A DNA stretch of 64,000 bases from [Clostridium] aminophilum DSM 10710. GTDB lineage: Bacteria; Bacillota; Clostridia; Lachnospirales; Lachnospiraceae. The translations under genes were made by a program, and so were the position numbers. Location of the stretch: positions 30,426-94,425 of the forward strand of contig NZ_KL543982.1 in the NCBI RefSeq assembly GCF_000711825.1, given 5' to 3'. Below, piece by piece: positions 44,137-52,464 of the stretch. Each line of letters opens with the position of its first letter. Within the stretch, counting starts at the first letter, position 1. The notes beneath the pieces were generated by a model. The model was not told the origin of the DNA. It saw nothing but the letters and a program-made list of their open reading frames with translations, and searched no databases.

Positions 44137-44192
44137 CAGAAAAACACCGCATCGGCGATGATCTGCATTAGATATATCGACGGTGCGGTGAT
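44137..44192 (-). terminator. Terminator of glnS
   Basis: CACCGCA...TGCGGTG arms with a partly paired interior, ending in GTTTTTC on the minus strand, 115 bases after the glnS stop. Confidence 0.7.
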
Positions 44193-44306
44193 GGATTATT
44201 ACTATATTATAGTGTTTATATTGGCAGGTTATCTCTCTGCATCCTTCTCCGTTTTGATATAGAGAAATTTCTATATATAAACACGGTCTTTGTCAGAGTT
44301 TCTTCC

Positions 44307-45998
44307 TTACTTCTGCACTTTGAAAGAGCTCTTCAGCGGAACAATTCGGTTGAATACCGGCTGGCCTTCTTTGCTGTCCTTGCAGTCAACGCAGTAGAAA
44401 CCGTCGCGGACAAACTGGAAACGATCAAATTCTTTTGCCTTCTGAAGGCCCGGCTCCAGATATGCGTCCTCGATCACGGTCAGGCTGTGCGGATTCAGGT
44501 TCAGCGTGCCGTCGGCATTAAGCTTGCCCTTCTCTTCGTCAACCAGGTTTTCATAGAGACGAACCGTTGCCTTGAATGCGGTCTTTGCCGCAACCCAGTG
44601 GATGGTGCCCTTAACCTTTCTGGTCGCGCAGTCGCCTCCGCGGGTCTCCGGATCGTAGGTCGCGTGAACTGCGGTGATGTTGCCGTCCGCATCTTTATCA
44701 ACGCCGGTGCAGGTTACAAAATATGCATTCATCAGGCGGACTTCATTGCCCGGATACAGTCTTCTGTACTTCTTCTCCGGAACTTCCATGAAGTCGTCCT
44801 GCTCGATCCAGAGTTCTCTGCCGAACGGAACTTTTCTGCTTCCAAGAGTCTCATTCTCGGTATTGTTGGAAACCTCCAGCTCCTCGATCTGATCCTCCGG
44901 ATAGTTGTCGATGATCAGTTTCAGCGGATGAAGAACTGCCATGACGCGCTCCGCCTTCAGTTTCAGATCGTCGCGGATGCAGCTCTCAAGAGATGCGCTG
45001 TCGATGGAGTTGTCTGCCTTGGATACACCGGCAAGCTCTACGAACTTCTGAATGGACTCCGGTGTATATCCTCTTCTTCTCAGAGCGGCGATGGTAACCA
45101 GTCTCGGGTCATCCCAGCCGTCAACCACCTTGTCCTCAACCAGCTTTTTGATGTAGCGCTTTCCGGTCACCACGTTGGTCAGGTACATCTTTGCAAACTC
45201 GATCTGTCTCGGCGGATTCTCGAATTCACACTCCCGGACAACCCAGTCATATAACGGTCTGTGATCCTCGAACTCGAGCGTACAGATGGAATGGGTGATT
45301 CCCTCAACCGCATCCTCGATCGGATGTGCAAAATCGTACATCGGGTAAATGCACCATTTGTCACCGGTGTTGTGGTGATGCTGGCGAGCCACGCGGTAGA
45401 TAACCGGGTCTCTCATGTTGATGTTCGGAGACGCCATGTCGATCTTCGCGCGGAGAACTTTCTCTCCGTCCTTATACATTCCGTTCTTCATGTTTTCAAA
45501 GAGTTCCAGATTCTCTTCCACGGAACGGTTCCGGTACGGGCTCTCTTTGCCCGGATGAGTGAAATCACCGCGGTACTCGCGGATCTCGTCTGCCGTCAGA
45601 TCGCAGACAAAAGCCTTTCCCTTCTTAATAAGAAGGACCGCGCACTCATACATTTTTTCAAAGTAGTTGGATGCATAGAAGACTTCGTCGCCGAAATCCG
45701 CACCGAGCCACTTTACATCCGCGATGATGGACTGAACGAATTCGGTCTTCTCCTTTGTCGGGTTGGTGTCATCAAAGCGGAAATTGAACTTGCCGCCATA
45801 TTCTTTCGCAAGACCGTAATTCAGAAGAATCGATTTTGCATGGCCGATGTGAAGATATCCGTTCGGCTCCGGCGGAAAACGGGTCTGGACATGGTCGTAA
45901 ACTCCCTCCGCAAGGTCCTTGTCGATCTCTCGCTCGATAAAGTTTTTGCTTACCGGCTCTTTGGACTCCTCTTCTGTTTTTTTCGTAATGTCCTCCAT
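44307..45998 (-). CDS. glnS: Glutaminyl-tRNA synthetase
   Basis: 563 residues, typical length. Class I signature [20 protein letters not shown] near residue 40; the KMSKR region reads [29 protein letters not shown] and [20 protein letters not shown] are GlnRS-specific and separate it from GluRS. It charges tRNA-Gln directly, and a tRNA-Gln (TTG) gene lies 440 bases upstream. GGGAGGAAGAGT before the ATG. Confidence 0.97.
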   Translation of the reverse strand: MEDITKKTEEESKEPVSKNFIEREIDKDLAEGVYDHVQTRFPPEPNGYLHIGHAKSILLNYGLAKEYGGKFNFRFDDTNPTKEKTEFVQSIIADVKWLGADFGDEVFYASNYFEKMYECAVLLIKKGKAFVCDLTADEIREYRGDFTHPGKESPYRNRSVEENLELFENMKNGMYKDGEKVLRAKIDMASPNINMRDPVIYRVARQHHHNTGDKWCIYPMYDFAHPIEDAVEGITHSICTLEFEDHRPLYDWVVRECEFENPPRQIEFAKMYLTNVVTGKRYIKKLVEDKVVDGWDDPRLVTIAALRRRGYTPESIQKFVELAGVSKADNSIDSASLESCIRDDLKLKAERVMAVLHPLKLIIDNYPEDQIEELEVSNNTENETLGSRKVPFGRELWIEQDDFMEVPEKKYRRLYPGNEVRLMNAYFVTCTGVDKDADGNITAVHATYDPETRGGDCATRKVKGTIHWVAAKTAFKATVRLYENLVDEEKGKLNADGTLNLNPHSLTVIEDAYLEPGLQKAKEFDRFQFVRDGFYCVDCKDSKEGQPVFNRIVPLKSSFKVQK

Positions 45999-46152
45999 AC
46001 TCTTCCTCCCGTATTATCCGCACAGACAGCGGTAATTTGTATAAATATATCGAATAAATGATATCATATTTGCGCATCTGCCGCACCAACTTTTTTCCTT
46101 CGGAATATTCTGTTTCGGAAATTCTGCGCACCGCAATGCGGTATCTTTCACT
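45999..46152. other. Region upstream of glnS
   Basis: No gene or T-box leader seen. Contains ATGATATCAT palindrome (about 46057-46066) and AT-rich sequence likely to include the glnS promoter, but no clear -35/-10 pair. Confidence 0.4.
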
Positions 46153-46198
46153 CAGCGGCGTGTGCATCCCCGCGGACCGCATTTGGTTATACCGGAAA
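46153..46198. repeat. Interspersed GCGGCGTG repeat
   Basis: CAGCGGCGTGTGCATCCCCG followed by CGGACCGCATTTGG and a GGAAAT segment; matches modules at 2068 and 51190. Confidence 0.6.
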
Positions 46199-46316
46199 TA
46201 CGAAACGCTTTTCGTTATACAGACAATGTGGACCGTTTTTTCTGCTATGCCGGAAATGAGGAACGTTCTTCCGCTATACAGGAAATGAGGACCGCTTTTC
46301 CGGCACAGCAAAAAGG
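46175..46316. repeat. Five-copy degenerate 29-bp tandem repeat
   Basis: Units start at 46175, 46202, 46231, 46261 and 46290. Consensus GACCGCTTTTCCGCTATAC followed by CGGAAATGAG; each unit contains a small TTCCG/CGGAA palindrome. Lies between glnS and the tRNA cluster. Confidence 0.65.
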
Positions 46317-46336
46317 AAGCACCTTCGTGCTTCCTT
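46309..46336 (-). terminator. Terminator of the tRNA operon
   Basis: AAGGAAGCAC-gaag-GTGCTTCCTT, perfect 10-bp stem, then T run on the minus strand, 11 bases after tRNA-Lys. Confidence 0.92.
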
Positions 46337-46346
46337 CATCGTTTCG

Positions 46347-46419
46347 TGAGGCATCGGGGACTCGAACCCCGGACAACTTGATTAAAAGTCAAGTGCTCTA
46401 CCACCTGAGCTAATACCCC
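46347..46419 (-). tRNA. tRNA-Lys (TTT)
   Basis: Cloverleaf on the minus strand: GGGGTAT acceptor pairs with ATGCCTC (G-U allowed), anticodon stem CTTGA/TCAAG with loop CTTTTAA, and a GGTTCGAGTC T-loop. CCA is not encoded. Last of four tRNAs. Confidence 0.95.
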
Positions 46420-46434
46420 GAATCATAAACCAGA

Positions 46435-46506
46435 CTGGGCCAGTTGGATTCGGACCAACGCTGCAGGAGTCAAAGTCCTGTGCCTTAACCGCTTGGCTAT
46501 GGCCCA
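46435..46506 (-). tRNA. tRNA-Gln (TTG)
   Basis: TGGGCCA/TGGCCCA acceptor, anticodon stem AGGA(C) with loop CTTTGAC, and T-arm with GGTCCGAATCC. The D-arm has AGCCAAGCGGTTAAGGC. CCA not encoded. Confidence 0.95.
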
Positions 46507-46534
46507 AAATATTCTCCTTGTCCAGTAAGGAAAG

Positions 46535-46609
46535 GGTGGATAGTGGGACTCGAACCCACGATCTCCAGATCCACAATCTGGCGCGTTAACCGACTACGCC
46601 ATACCCACC
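46535..46609 (-). tRNA. tRNA-His (GTG)
   Basis: GTGGGTA/TATCCAC acceptor with an encoded extra G at the 5' end facing C73, as tRNA-His requires. Anticodon stem CCAGA/TCTGG with loop TTGTGGA. T-loop GTTCGAGTC. Confidence 0.95.
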
Positions 46610-46632
46610 ATATTTGATTGTCTTACAATCAA

Positions 46633-46706
46633 TGACCCAGCGGGGATTCGAACCCCGGACACACGGCTTAGAAGGCCGTTGCTCTATCCAGCTGAGCTAC
46701 TGAGTC
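46633..46706 (-). tRNA. tRNA-Arg (TCT)
   Basis: GACTCAG/CTGGGTC acceptor, anticodon stem ACGGC/GCCGT with loop CTTCTAA, T-loop GTTCGAATC. First tRNA of the operon. Confidence 0.95.
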
Positions 46707-46736
46707 ATTCGCTGTCGATCGCTCAACAGCAAAAGT

Positions 46737-46765
46737 AGTATACTAAACATCCGAACCAATGTCAA
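46737..46765 (-). promoter_or_regulatory. Sigma-A promoter of the tRNA operon
   Basis: TTGACA (46760-46765), 17 bases, TATACT (46737-46742), 30 bases before tRNA-Arg. Confidence 0.92.
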
Positions 46766-46810
46766 GCATGTTTTTTATATTTTTTTAATTGGTTTGACAT
46801 CTCCGACATT

Positions 46811-47305
46811 TTAAAGGTAATAATGCCCGATCTCCATCTCACCGTTTTCATCGATCTCGAGGATCGCAAACGTGGGTCTGCGCCCCTCCTGCCGCGGATA
46901 GGAGATGCTGCCCGGATTCAGCACAGTCAGTCCGTCTTCCCGGCCGAGATACGGCTTATGCGTATGACCGAACATGGCAATTTTTGCTCCTCTCGCCTCC
47001 GCTTCGTCCGCCAGACGCTCCGGTCCCATGGAGACACCGTACCGGTGTCCGTGCGTGATAAACGTGCGGTACGGACCGATCATAAACTCTTCCTCTCCCG
47101 GAAGTCCCGTAAAGAAATCATTATTGCCCTGAACCATATGGATCTCACATCCGGGGCTTGCCTCCTCGCACCAGCTGCGAATCATTTCATCGCTTCCCTC
47201 TCCGTCTCCGAGATGAATCATCATATCAAACGGGGCGGTTCCCTGTATCACTTCCAGCAGATTCCCGTCTTTTCGATGGGAGTCGCTCACAATCAGAACT
47301 TTCAT
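46811..47305 (-). CDS. YfcE/MJ0936-type metallophosphoesterase
   Basis: 164 residues. VSDSHRKDGN (DxH), IHLGDGEG (GDxx), VQGNNDF (GNxD), ITHGHRYG and MFGHTHKP (GHxH) are all present, then the family ending LNPGSISYPR. A small cytoplasmic phosphodiesterase of uncertain substrate. It follows rdgB by 45 bases on the same strand, an arrangement common in Firmicutes. Confidence 0.92.
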   Translation of the reverse strand: MKVLIVSDSHRKDGNLLEVIQGTAPFDMMIHLGDGEGSDEMIRSWCEEASPGCEIHMVQGNNDFFTGLPGEEEFMIGPYRTFITHGHRYGVSMGPERLADEAEARGAKIAMFGHTHKPYLGREDGLTVLNPGSISYPRQEGRRPTFAILEIDENGEMEIGHYYL

Positions 47306-47350
47306 CGGTTTTCCTTTTTCAAAATCCGCATGTTTTCGGTGACCGCTGCC

Positions 47351-47947
47351 TCAGCCGATCTCCAGCTTTTTCACGAGAATCTCCCGCATCGCGCGAAGCG
47401 CTTTTCCGCGGTGGCTGATGGCGTTCTTCTCCTCTTCCGTGATCTCGGCACTTGTCTTTCCGTATTCCAGAAGATACAGAATCGGATCGTAGCCAAAGCC
47501 CCCATTTCCGGCTACCTTCTCCGCGATCACGCCTTCCATTGTCTCCTCGGCGTGTTCCACCGATCCGTCCGGAAGGACTGCGCAGATATTGGCCACGAAC
47601 CGTGCGGTTCTTGCGCCGCCGGCCTGATTTACACGCTCGATCAGATTTGCATTTTTTTCCTCGTACGAATGTCCCTCCATATATCTCGCTGACAGAACCC
47701 CGGGCTCACCGCCGAGGCAGTCGATCACAAGACCCGAATCGTCCGCGAGAACGATGCCTCCGGTCTTTTCCCAAACGGTCTTTGCCTTGATCTCGCTGTT
47801 GGCGGCAAAAGAGTCCGCTCCCTCTTCGATCTCGCCTTCAAAACCGGCTTCCCGCATCGTCATGATTTCAAAGCCGAGTCCGTCCATGATCTCACGGATC
47901 TCGCGGATCTTATTCTTGTTTCCGGTTGCAAATACGATTCTGTTCAT
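47351..47947 (-). CDS. rdgB: XTP/dITP diphosphatase (RdgB/HAM1)
   Basis: 198 residues from the ATG at 47947 (AAGGA nine bases upstream; a TTG two codons earlier lies too close to it). FATGNKNKIREIREI is the substrate-binding start. ADDSGLVIDCLGGEPGVLSARY and GNGGFGYDPILYL are family signatures, and ISHRGKALRAM closes the protein. Hydrolyses non-canonical purine triphosphates to keep them out of DNA and RNA. Confidence 0.96.
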   Translation of the reverse strand: MNRIVFATGNKNKIREIREIMDGLGFEIMTMREAGFEGEIEEGADSFAANSEIKAKTVWEKTGGIVLADDSGLVIDCLGGEPGVLSARYMEGHSYEEKNANLIERVNQAGGARTARFVANICAVLPDGSVEHAEETMEGVIAEKVAGNGGFGYDPILYLLEYGKTSAEITEEEKNAISHRGKALRAMREILVKKLEIG

Positions 47948-48042
47948 TTCCAAATCCTTCTTTTTTCTCTTCGTGACGACAAGTGGATATCCCTATGGTT
48001 TTCCCTGCATTTTTTTCATTTTACCCCACTTTAATTCTTCCG

Positions 48043-49191
48043 TCACGTGTTTTTGAGAATGCTTCCGAAGGTCACCCCTCCGCCAGTTATTTTTTCGAAA
48101 CCGCCCCTGATATCAATCTCCAACCGGTTGGTCTTTTCCGGATCGTCGCAATACGAGTATGCCATATTCTCTGCCGTACTCTTTAACATCGCGAGCGACA
48201 GTTCATTTTCCGTATTGTTGATATCAAACGCTTTCCCCCGGTATGTAACAGCAATCCGGCACTTTTCATCATGAGCCGCATACTCTACCTCTACATGGAT
48301 ATCCGGTTTTTCAAATTCCGGGAAAAGAATCTGCTGCAAAAGTTCCTCCAAGGAAAGGCGAATGCGGTATTTCAATGCCGGTTTGACATCATTCTGCATC
48401 AGATATTTGTCCAGCTCGGCATGGAAACCGATAAAGTCATAATCACGGCCGTCAATCACTTTTTCAAAGACCTTAAGTCTCTTAATAAACCGTCTGGTCC
48501 GCTCTTTCTTCGGGTTATCAAAAATCTCTTCCGGAGTTCCCTCCTCGTAGATTCCTCCCTGATCCATATAGAACACCCGGTTTGATATGGCCCTGGCAAA
48601 ATTCATCTCATGGGTAACGATCATCATCGTCTTTCCGCTTTTTGACAGATCCCGGATGACCGCCTGCACCTCAGAGACCATGGCCGGATCAAGCGCGCTG
48701 GTAGGCTCGTCCAGCAAAATGACATCGGGATCCATGCACAAACACCTTGCAATCGCCACCCTCTGCTTTTGTCCGCCCGACAGTTCGTCCGGATAACGAA
48801 GCGCCTTTTCCCTGAGTCCCACTCTCTGAAGAAGTTCCATGGCTTTGTCATAAGCCTCCTGACGGCTTTTCCCTTTCAGCTCCATGGGCGCCAGCATCAG
48901 GTTCTCGATCACCGTAAGATGTCCGAACAGATTGAAGGACTGAAATACCATGCCGATCTTCTGTCTTGCTTTTTTTATATCATAGCCCTTAGCGGTTATA
49001 TCCTCCCCTTCAAACAGGATCTGTCCGGAGGTCGGCGGATCCAGCAGATTGATGCATCGGATCAGAGTCGATTTTCCCGTACCCGACGGTCCGATCACCG
49101 AGATCACATCTCCCCGATGAATGGTCACCGACAGATCTTTCAGAGGAGTGGCCGTTTGAAATTGTTTGGTAATGCTTCTGATCTCAATCAT
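48043..49191 (-). CDS. Polar amino-acid ABC transporter ATPase with extra C-terminal domain
   Basis: 382 residues. The first 240 are a standard amino-acid ABC ATPase: GPSGTGKST (34-42), Q-loop [23 protein letters not shown] (137-150), [13 protein letters not shown] and the His of VTHEMNFA. A further 140 residues follow. [29 protein letters not shown] and [14 protein letters not shown] resemble a degenerate GHKL (RsbW-like) ATP-binding fold, with the usual Asn replaced. Its start overlaps the permease gene end by eight bases. It powers import of a polar amino acid; the added domain may regulate the ATPase. Confidence 0.88.
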   Translation of the reverse strand: MIEIRSITKQFQTATPLKDLSVTIHRGDVISVIGPSGTGKSTLIRCINLLDPPTSGQILFEGEDITAKGYDIKKARQKIGMVFQSFNLFGHLTVIENLMLAPMELKGKSRQEAYDKAMELLQRVGLREKALRYPDELSGGQKQRVAIARCLCMDPDVILLDEPTSALDPAMVSEVQAVIRDLSKSGKTMMIVTHEMNFARAISNRVFYMDQGGIYEEGTPEEIFDNPKKERTRRFIKRLKVFEKVIDGRDYDFIGFHAELDKYLMQNDVKPALKYRIRLSLEELLQQILFPEFEKPDIHVEVEYAAHDEKCRIAVTYRGKAFDINNTENELSLAMLKSTAENMAYSYCDDPEKTNRLEIDIRGGFEKITGGGVTFGSILKNT

Positions 49192-50860
49192 CTGTCTTTA
49201 CCCCCTTTAAAATTTCTGCCTCGCTTCGTTTTTTCGGGTTCGTGCTGATCTCGATCCGGCTTACAGCCGCCGTAAGTATACCGCCCAGAATAAAATAGAT
49301 AATGGCGACCGCAATCAGCGGGAAGAACGCTTCATAGGTGCGTCCCCGAACGATATCTCCCATCTTCGTGAGATCCTGAACAGCGATATATCCAACTACC
49401 GCAGTCGCTTTGATCAGAGATATCACCTCAGCCTTGTAGGAAGGCAGAAAATGCGGGATGGCCTGAGGCAAAATGATCCGAAAGAACGTCCTCATATCAC
49501 TGAACCCGAGGGCATACGCAGCTTCCTTCTGCCCGACGTCCACTGCTCCCACGCCCATTTTCAGCATTCCGAATACTGCAACTCCAAAGACTAGGGTAAA
49601 TGCGATGACCGATACAACTGCGCCGTCAATGGAGGATTTTGCAAAAATGACATAATAAAGAATCATCAAAAGCACGACCACCGGCATCCCCTGTATCAGC
49701 CATACAAAAAAGTCCGCCGCTCTGTTCGGAATAACCCCTCCGTTTCTGCAGAGCATATACACCAGAAAACCTAAAATCGTACCAAGCAGGATGGAAGCGA
49801 CGGTTATCACGACCGTGGTCAGGATCCCTTCCAGAAACAATTGATAACGGTTCTCCCGGATGAAGGTCTTTTCAAAACTTGAGATAATCTTTGAAAGGAA
49901 GGAAGCATCCGCAACCGGATCTTTCCGGAGAACAACGGCGATCGTTCTGCTGTCATAATAGGGCTCGCTGAAATACACGCTCTCCGCTCTCTCCTCCGTG
50001 ATCGTGACTGCCGAGACCGCCAGATCACATTTACCGCTTTGAACCGCAGGAAGCACCCCGTTAAAATCCATATTCACAACAGAAAGACCATAACCGTATT
50101 CCTTACAGAACTTCGCTACGATATCGATATCAAAACCGACCGCACGACCGTCTTTCATATATTCAAAAGGCGGATAAGCCACCTCGCTCGCAACGCTCAG
50201 CATTCCCTTTTCAGCCGGAAGGGAGGAGTAATCCTCTCCAACCTTTATGGACTCATCATCAGAAAACCAGATATCGCTGATCTCTCTTAAACTTCCGTCC
50301 TCTTTTTTCTTTAAGAGGTAGGCGTCAAACTCCTGTTTTAAAGACATTCCCCTGTCATTTTTGGGAAATACCACGCCATACTGCATCTCTTCAAGGTATT
50401 CGGGAATATAGGTAAGCATGTTATCTTCCTTCATGACATCCCGGATGCTTGGCTCTTCCACAATAAAAGCGTCGATCTTTCCTGTTTTTAATGCCACGGT
50501 AAGATCAGCCAGAGTGGAAAAATAAGTGATATCCACTTCCCCTATCGTTTCTGCGGCAAGCGTATCAAAATAGGTTCCGGTCTGAACTCCTACCTTTTTT
50601 CCTTTCAGTTCCGCTAATTTCCCGTATACCCCGCCGCCCGGCACAATTTCAGGAGAAAGTTCCTTTTCATTGGAAGCGCCGGTGCCTTTCCCGTTGTAAT
50701 CCTTCCAGCCGATCGCCTCCGATGTCCGGACTTCTTCGTTTTCTCCTTCCTGCCCCGCAGCAAAGACGGTCCGACCTGCGAAGGGCATAAGAAACAGAAT
50801 AAAAAGCATCACAAGAAACATTATCCCCTTTTTCCCGCTATGATCCATGGAGTTCCCCAT
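49184..50860 (-). CDS. Amino-acid ABC transporter, fused binding protein and permease
   Basis: 558 residues. Signal or anchor helix at about 12-35. Then two SBP_bac_3-like stretches: 75-195 ([34 protein letters not shown]) looks like the later half of a binding protein. 213-325 ([51 protein letters not shown]) looks like the first half and centre. The permease follows from about 340 ([20 protein letters not shown]), with the coupling loop [23 protein letters not shown] GlnP-like fusion that tethers the ligand-binding part to the pore. The order of SBP pieces is odd. Confidence 0.88.
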   Translation of the reverse strand: MGNSMDHSGKKGIMFLVMLFILFLMPFAGRTVFAAGQEGENEEVRTSEAIGWKDYNGKGTGASNEKELSPEIVPGGGVYGKLAELKGKKVGVQTGTYFDTLAAETIGEVDITYFSTLADLTVALKTGKIDAFIVEEPSIRDVMKEDNMLTYIPEYLEEMQYGVVFPKNDRGMSLKQEFDAYLLKKKEDGSLREISDIWFSDDESIKVGEDYSSLPAEKGMLSVASEVAYPPFEYMKDGRAVGFDIDIVAKFCKEYGYGLSVVNMDFNGVLPAVQSGKCDLAVSAVTITEERAESVYFSEPYYDSRTIAVVLRKDPVADASFLSKIISSFEKTFIRENRYQLFLEGILTTVVITVASILLGTILGFLVYMLCRNGGVIPNRAADFFVWLIQGMPVVVLLMILYYVIFAKSSIDGAVVSVIAFTLVFGVAVFGMLKMGVGAVDVGQKEAAYALGFSDMRTFFRIILPQAIPHFLPSYKAEVISLIKATAVVGYIAVQDLTKMGDIVRGRTYEAFFPLIAVAIIYFILGGILTAAVSRIEISTNPKKRSEAEILKGVKTDD

Positions 50861-50996
50861 ACCGTAACCTCCTTCTCAAATCGAGTCGACTTTTTCAGCA
50901 GTCTCACCGATCGCGCCGCCATATTGACTGATTATTGCATTGTTTTTTATATTTTTCCCTCTTTTTTTATATATTACAATATGTTTGTATGACAAA
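50861..50996. other. Region upstream of the ABC transporter operon
   Basis: No gene. AT-rich sequence at 50930-50990 likely holds the promoter; no clear hexamer pair or riboswitch was recognised. Confidence 0.4.
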
Positions 50997-51089
50997 TCAA
51001 CGAGTCGAAACACGCTTCGCGAATTTCAAGCGTTTCGCGGCAGTCGCCAGGGCCTCACGTAAGCGTGGGTTTTGGCGAATTAGCCTCGC
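50997..51089. repeat. Interspersed AAACACGCTTC repeat
   Basis: ACGAGTCGAAACACGCTTCG, then GAATTTC, CGCGGCAGTCGCCAGGGCCT and AAGCG blocks, ending near GCCTCGC. Clear homologue of 4666-4757 over about 90 bases. Confidence 0.72.
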
Positions 51090-51130
51090 AAAAACAAAAA
51101 TCGAGCAGGGACGGTTCCTCTGCTCGATTT
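51090..51130 (-). terminator. Terminator of the RlmL-like methyltransferase gene
   Basis: AAATCGAGCAG-aggaaccgtccc-CTGCTCGATTT with T-runs (TTTTTGTTTTTG) on the minus strand. Confidence 0.88.
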
Positions 51131-51189
51131 CTGCTGAATCATGTCTTCTCTGAAATTGATTGATTCCTCTTTCGGATCCCCGGGCCGGT

Positions 51190-51240
51190 CAGCGGCGTGT
51201 GCATCCTCGCCGATCATTTTTATGGTTCACAGGAAATCTC
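51190..51240. repeat. Interspersed GCGGCGTG repeat overlapping a gene end
   Basis: CAGCGGCGTGTGCATCCTCG, then TTTTTATGGTTCACAGGAAA. It covers the stop region of the methyltransferase gene, so the repeat supplies its last codons (EPstop). Confidence 0.6.
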
Positions 51241-52386
51241 TTTTTTTCTCTTCGGCGGTTTCTTTCCCATAAAGGAATAGAAGTAAGTCTTCATCATTCC
51301 ATTGTAAATCTTCCGATTTTTGTCCGCCTTGCGTCCGATATCTTTCTCCGCCTTCTCGTAGGACGTAATCATAAACATGGACCAGTCGTCCAGATTACGG
51401 AACCGCTCACCAAGCGCGCGGTAGATCGCCGGAAGGTCTCTCTTCTCCTCCAGGCGCTCGCCGTACGGCGGGTTGGTGATGATAAATCCGTATTTCTTCG
51501 GATGGCTCAGGTTCGCCACCGGTCTCTGCTGGAAGTGAATCAGGTGATCCACGCCCGCTCTCTCGGCGTTCTCTCTCGCCACTTTGATGATATCCGGGTC
51601 AATGTCGTAGCCCTGAATGTCACATTCGACATCCTCTTTTACCTGATCCTGTGCCTCATCGATCGCATCGTACCAGCACTTTTTCGGAATCAGATGGTTC
51701 CAGTTTTCCGACAGAAACGACCGGTTCATCCCCGGTGCGATTCCGGCCGCGATCATCGCCGCCTCGATCAGGAACGTGCCCGATCCGCAGAACGGGTCCA
51801 CCAGGATCCGGTCCGGATGCCACGGCGTAAGAAGAATCAGGGCTGCCGCCAATGTCTCCGTGATCGGAGCCGCTCCCTGCATCAGGCGGTATCCTCTCTT
51901 ATGAAGGGAATCGCCGCTCGTATCGATGCCGACCACGCATCGGTCTTTCATAAAAAACACGCGCAACGGGAACTCGGCGCCGGTCTCCGGCATGCGGTCC
52001 ATGTGATAGACATCCTGCATGTGATTTGCCAGCGCCCGTTTCATGATCCTCTGAATATCCGAGGTGGAAAAGAGCTTACTGTTGATGGAGGACGCTTTCT
52101 TCACCCAGCATTTCGCATCCTGCGGAAGATACTCCTCCCACGGAATTGCCCTGGTCTCCTCAAAAAGCTCATCGAATGTATTTGCATAAAAGTCGCCCAC
52201 CTTCAGCAGCACGCGCTCTGCGGTCCGAAGGAAAATGTTGGCGCGGGCGATCGCCGACGCATCCCCGCGGAACGTTACTCTTCCGTTCTCGACTTCCACG
52301 ATCTCATATCCGAGATCCGTGATCTCACGTTTCAGCACGGACTCAAGTCCGAAATGGCACGGTGCCAGAAGTTCAAATTTTGTCAC
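51220..52386 (-). CDS. THUMP-domain rRNA methyltransferase (RlmL/YpsC-like)
   Basis: 388 residues. N-terminal ferredoxin-like and THUMP part (FELLAPCHFGLESVLKREI, YANTFDELFEETRAIPWEEYLP). The Rossmann methyltransferase follows with ILVDPFCGSGTFLIEAAMIA (SAM motif I) and FIITNPPYGERLEE (catalytic NPPY, N2-guanine type). Methylates guanine N2 in rRNA, likely 23S, by similarity to RlmL/YpsC. The last residues come from an interspersed repeat. Confidence 0.92.
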   Translation of the reverse strand: MTKFELLAPCHFGLESVLKREITDLGYEIVEVENGRVTFRGDASAIARANIFLRTAERVLLKVGDFYANTFDELFEETRAIPWEEYLPQDAKCWVKKASSINSKLFSTSDIQRIMKRALANHMQDVYHMDRMPETGAEFPLRVFFMKDRCVVGIDTSGDSLHKRGYRLMQGAAPITETLAAALILLTPWHPDRILVDPFCGSGTFLIEAAMIAAGIAPGMNRSFLSENWNHLIPKKCWYDAIDEAQDQVKEDVECDIQGYDIDPDIIKVARENAERAGVDHLIHFQQRPVANLSHPKKYGFIITNPPYGERLEEKRDLPAIYRALGERFRNLDDWSMFMITSYEKAEKDIGRKADKNRKIYNGMMKTYFYSFMGKKPPKRKKEISCEP

Positions 52387-52464
52387 TGTTTTCTCCCGTC
52401 TAAGACAGTATCCCGCCGGATAACGTCAACGTCTTTTTCCTGAATTATAACCTGGACTATAATA

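Noticed and set aside
46153-46336. CRISPR array near the tRNA genes
   Set aside because: Units are degenerate and contiguous without unique spacers, and no cas genes are present anywhere in the window.
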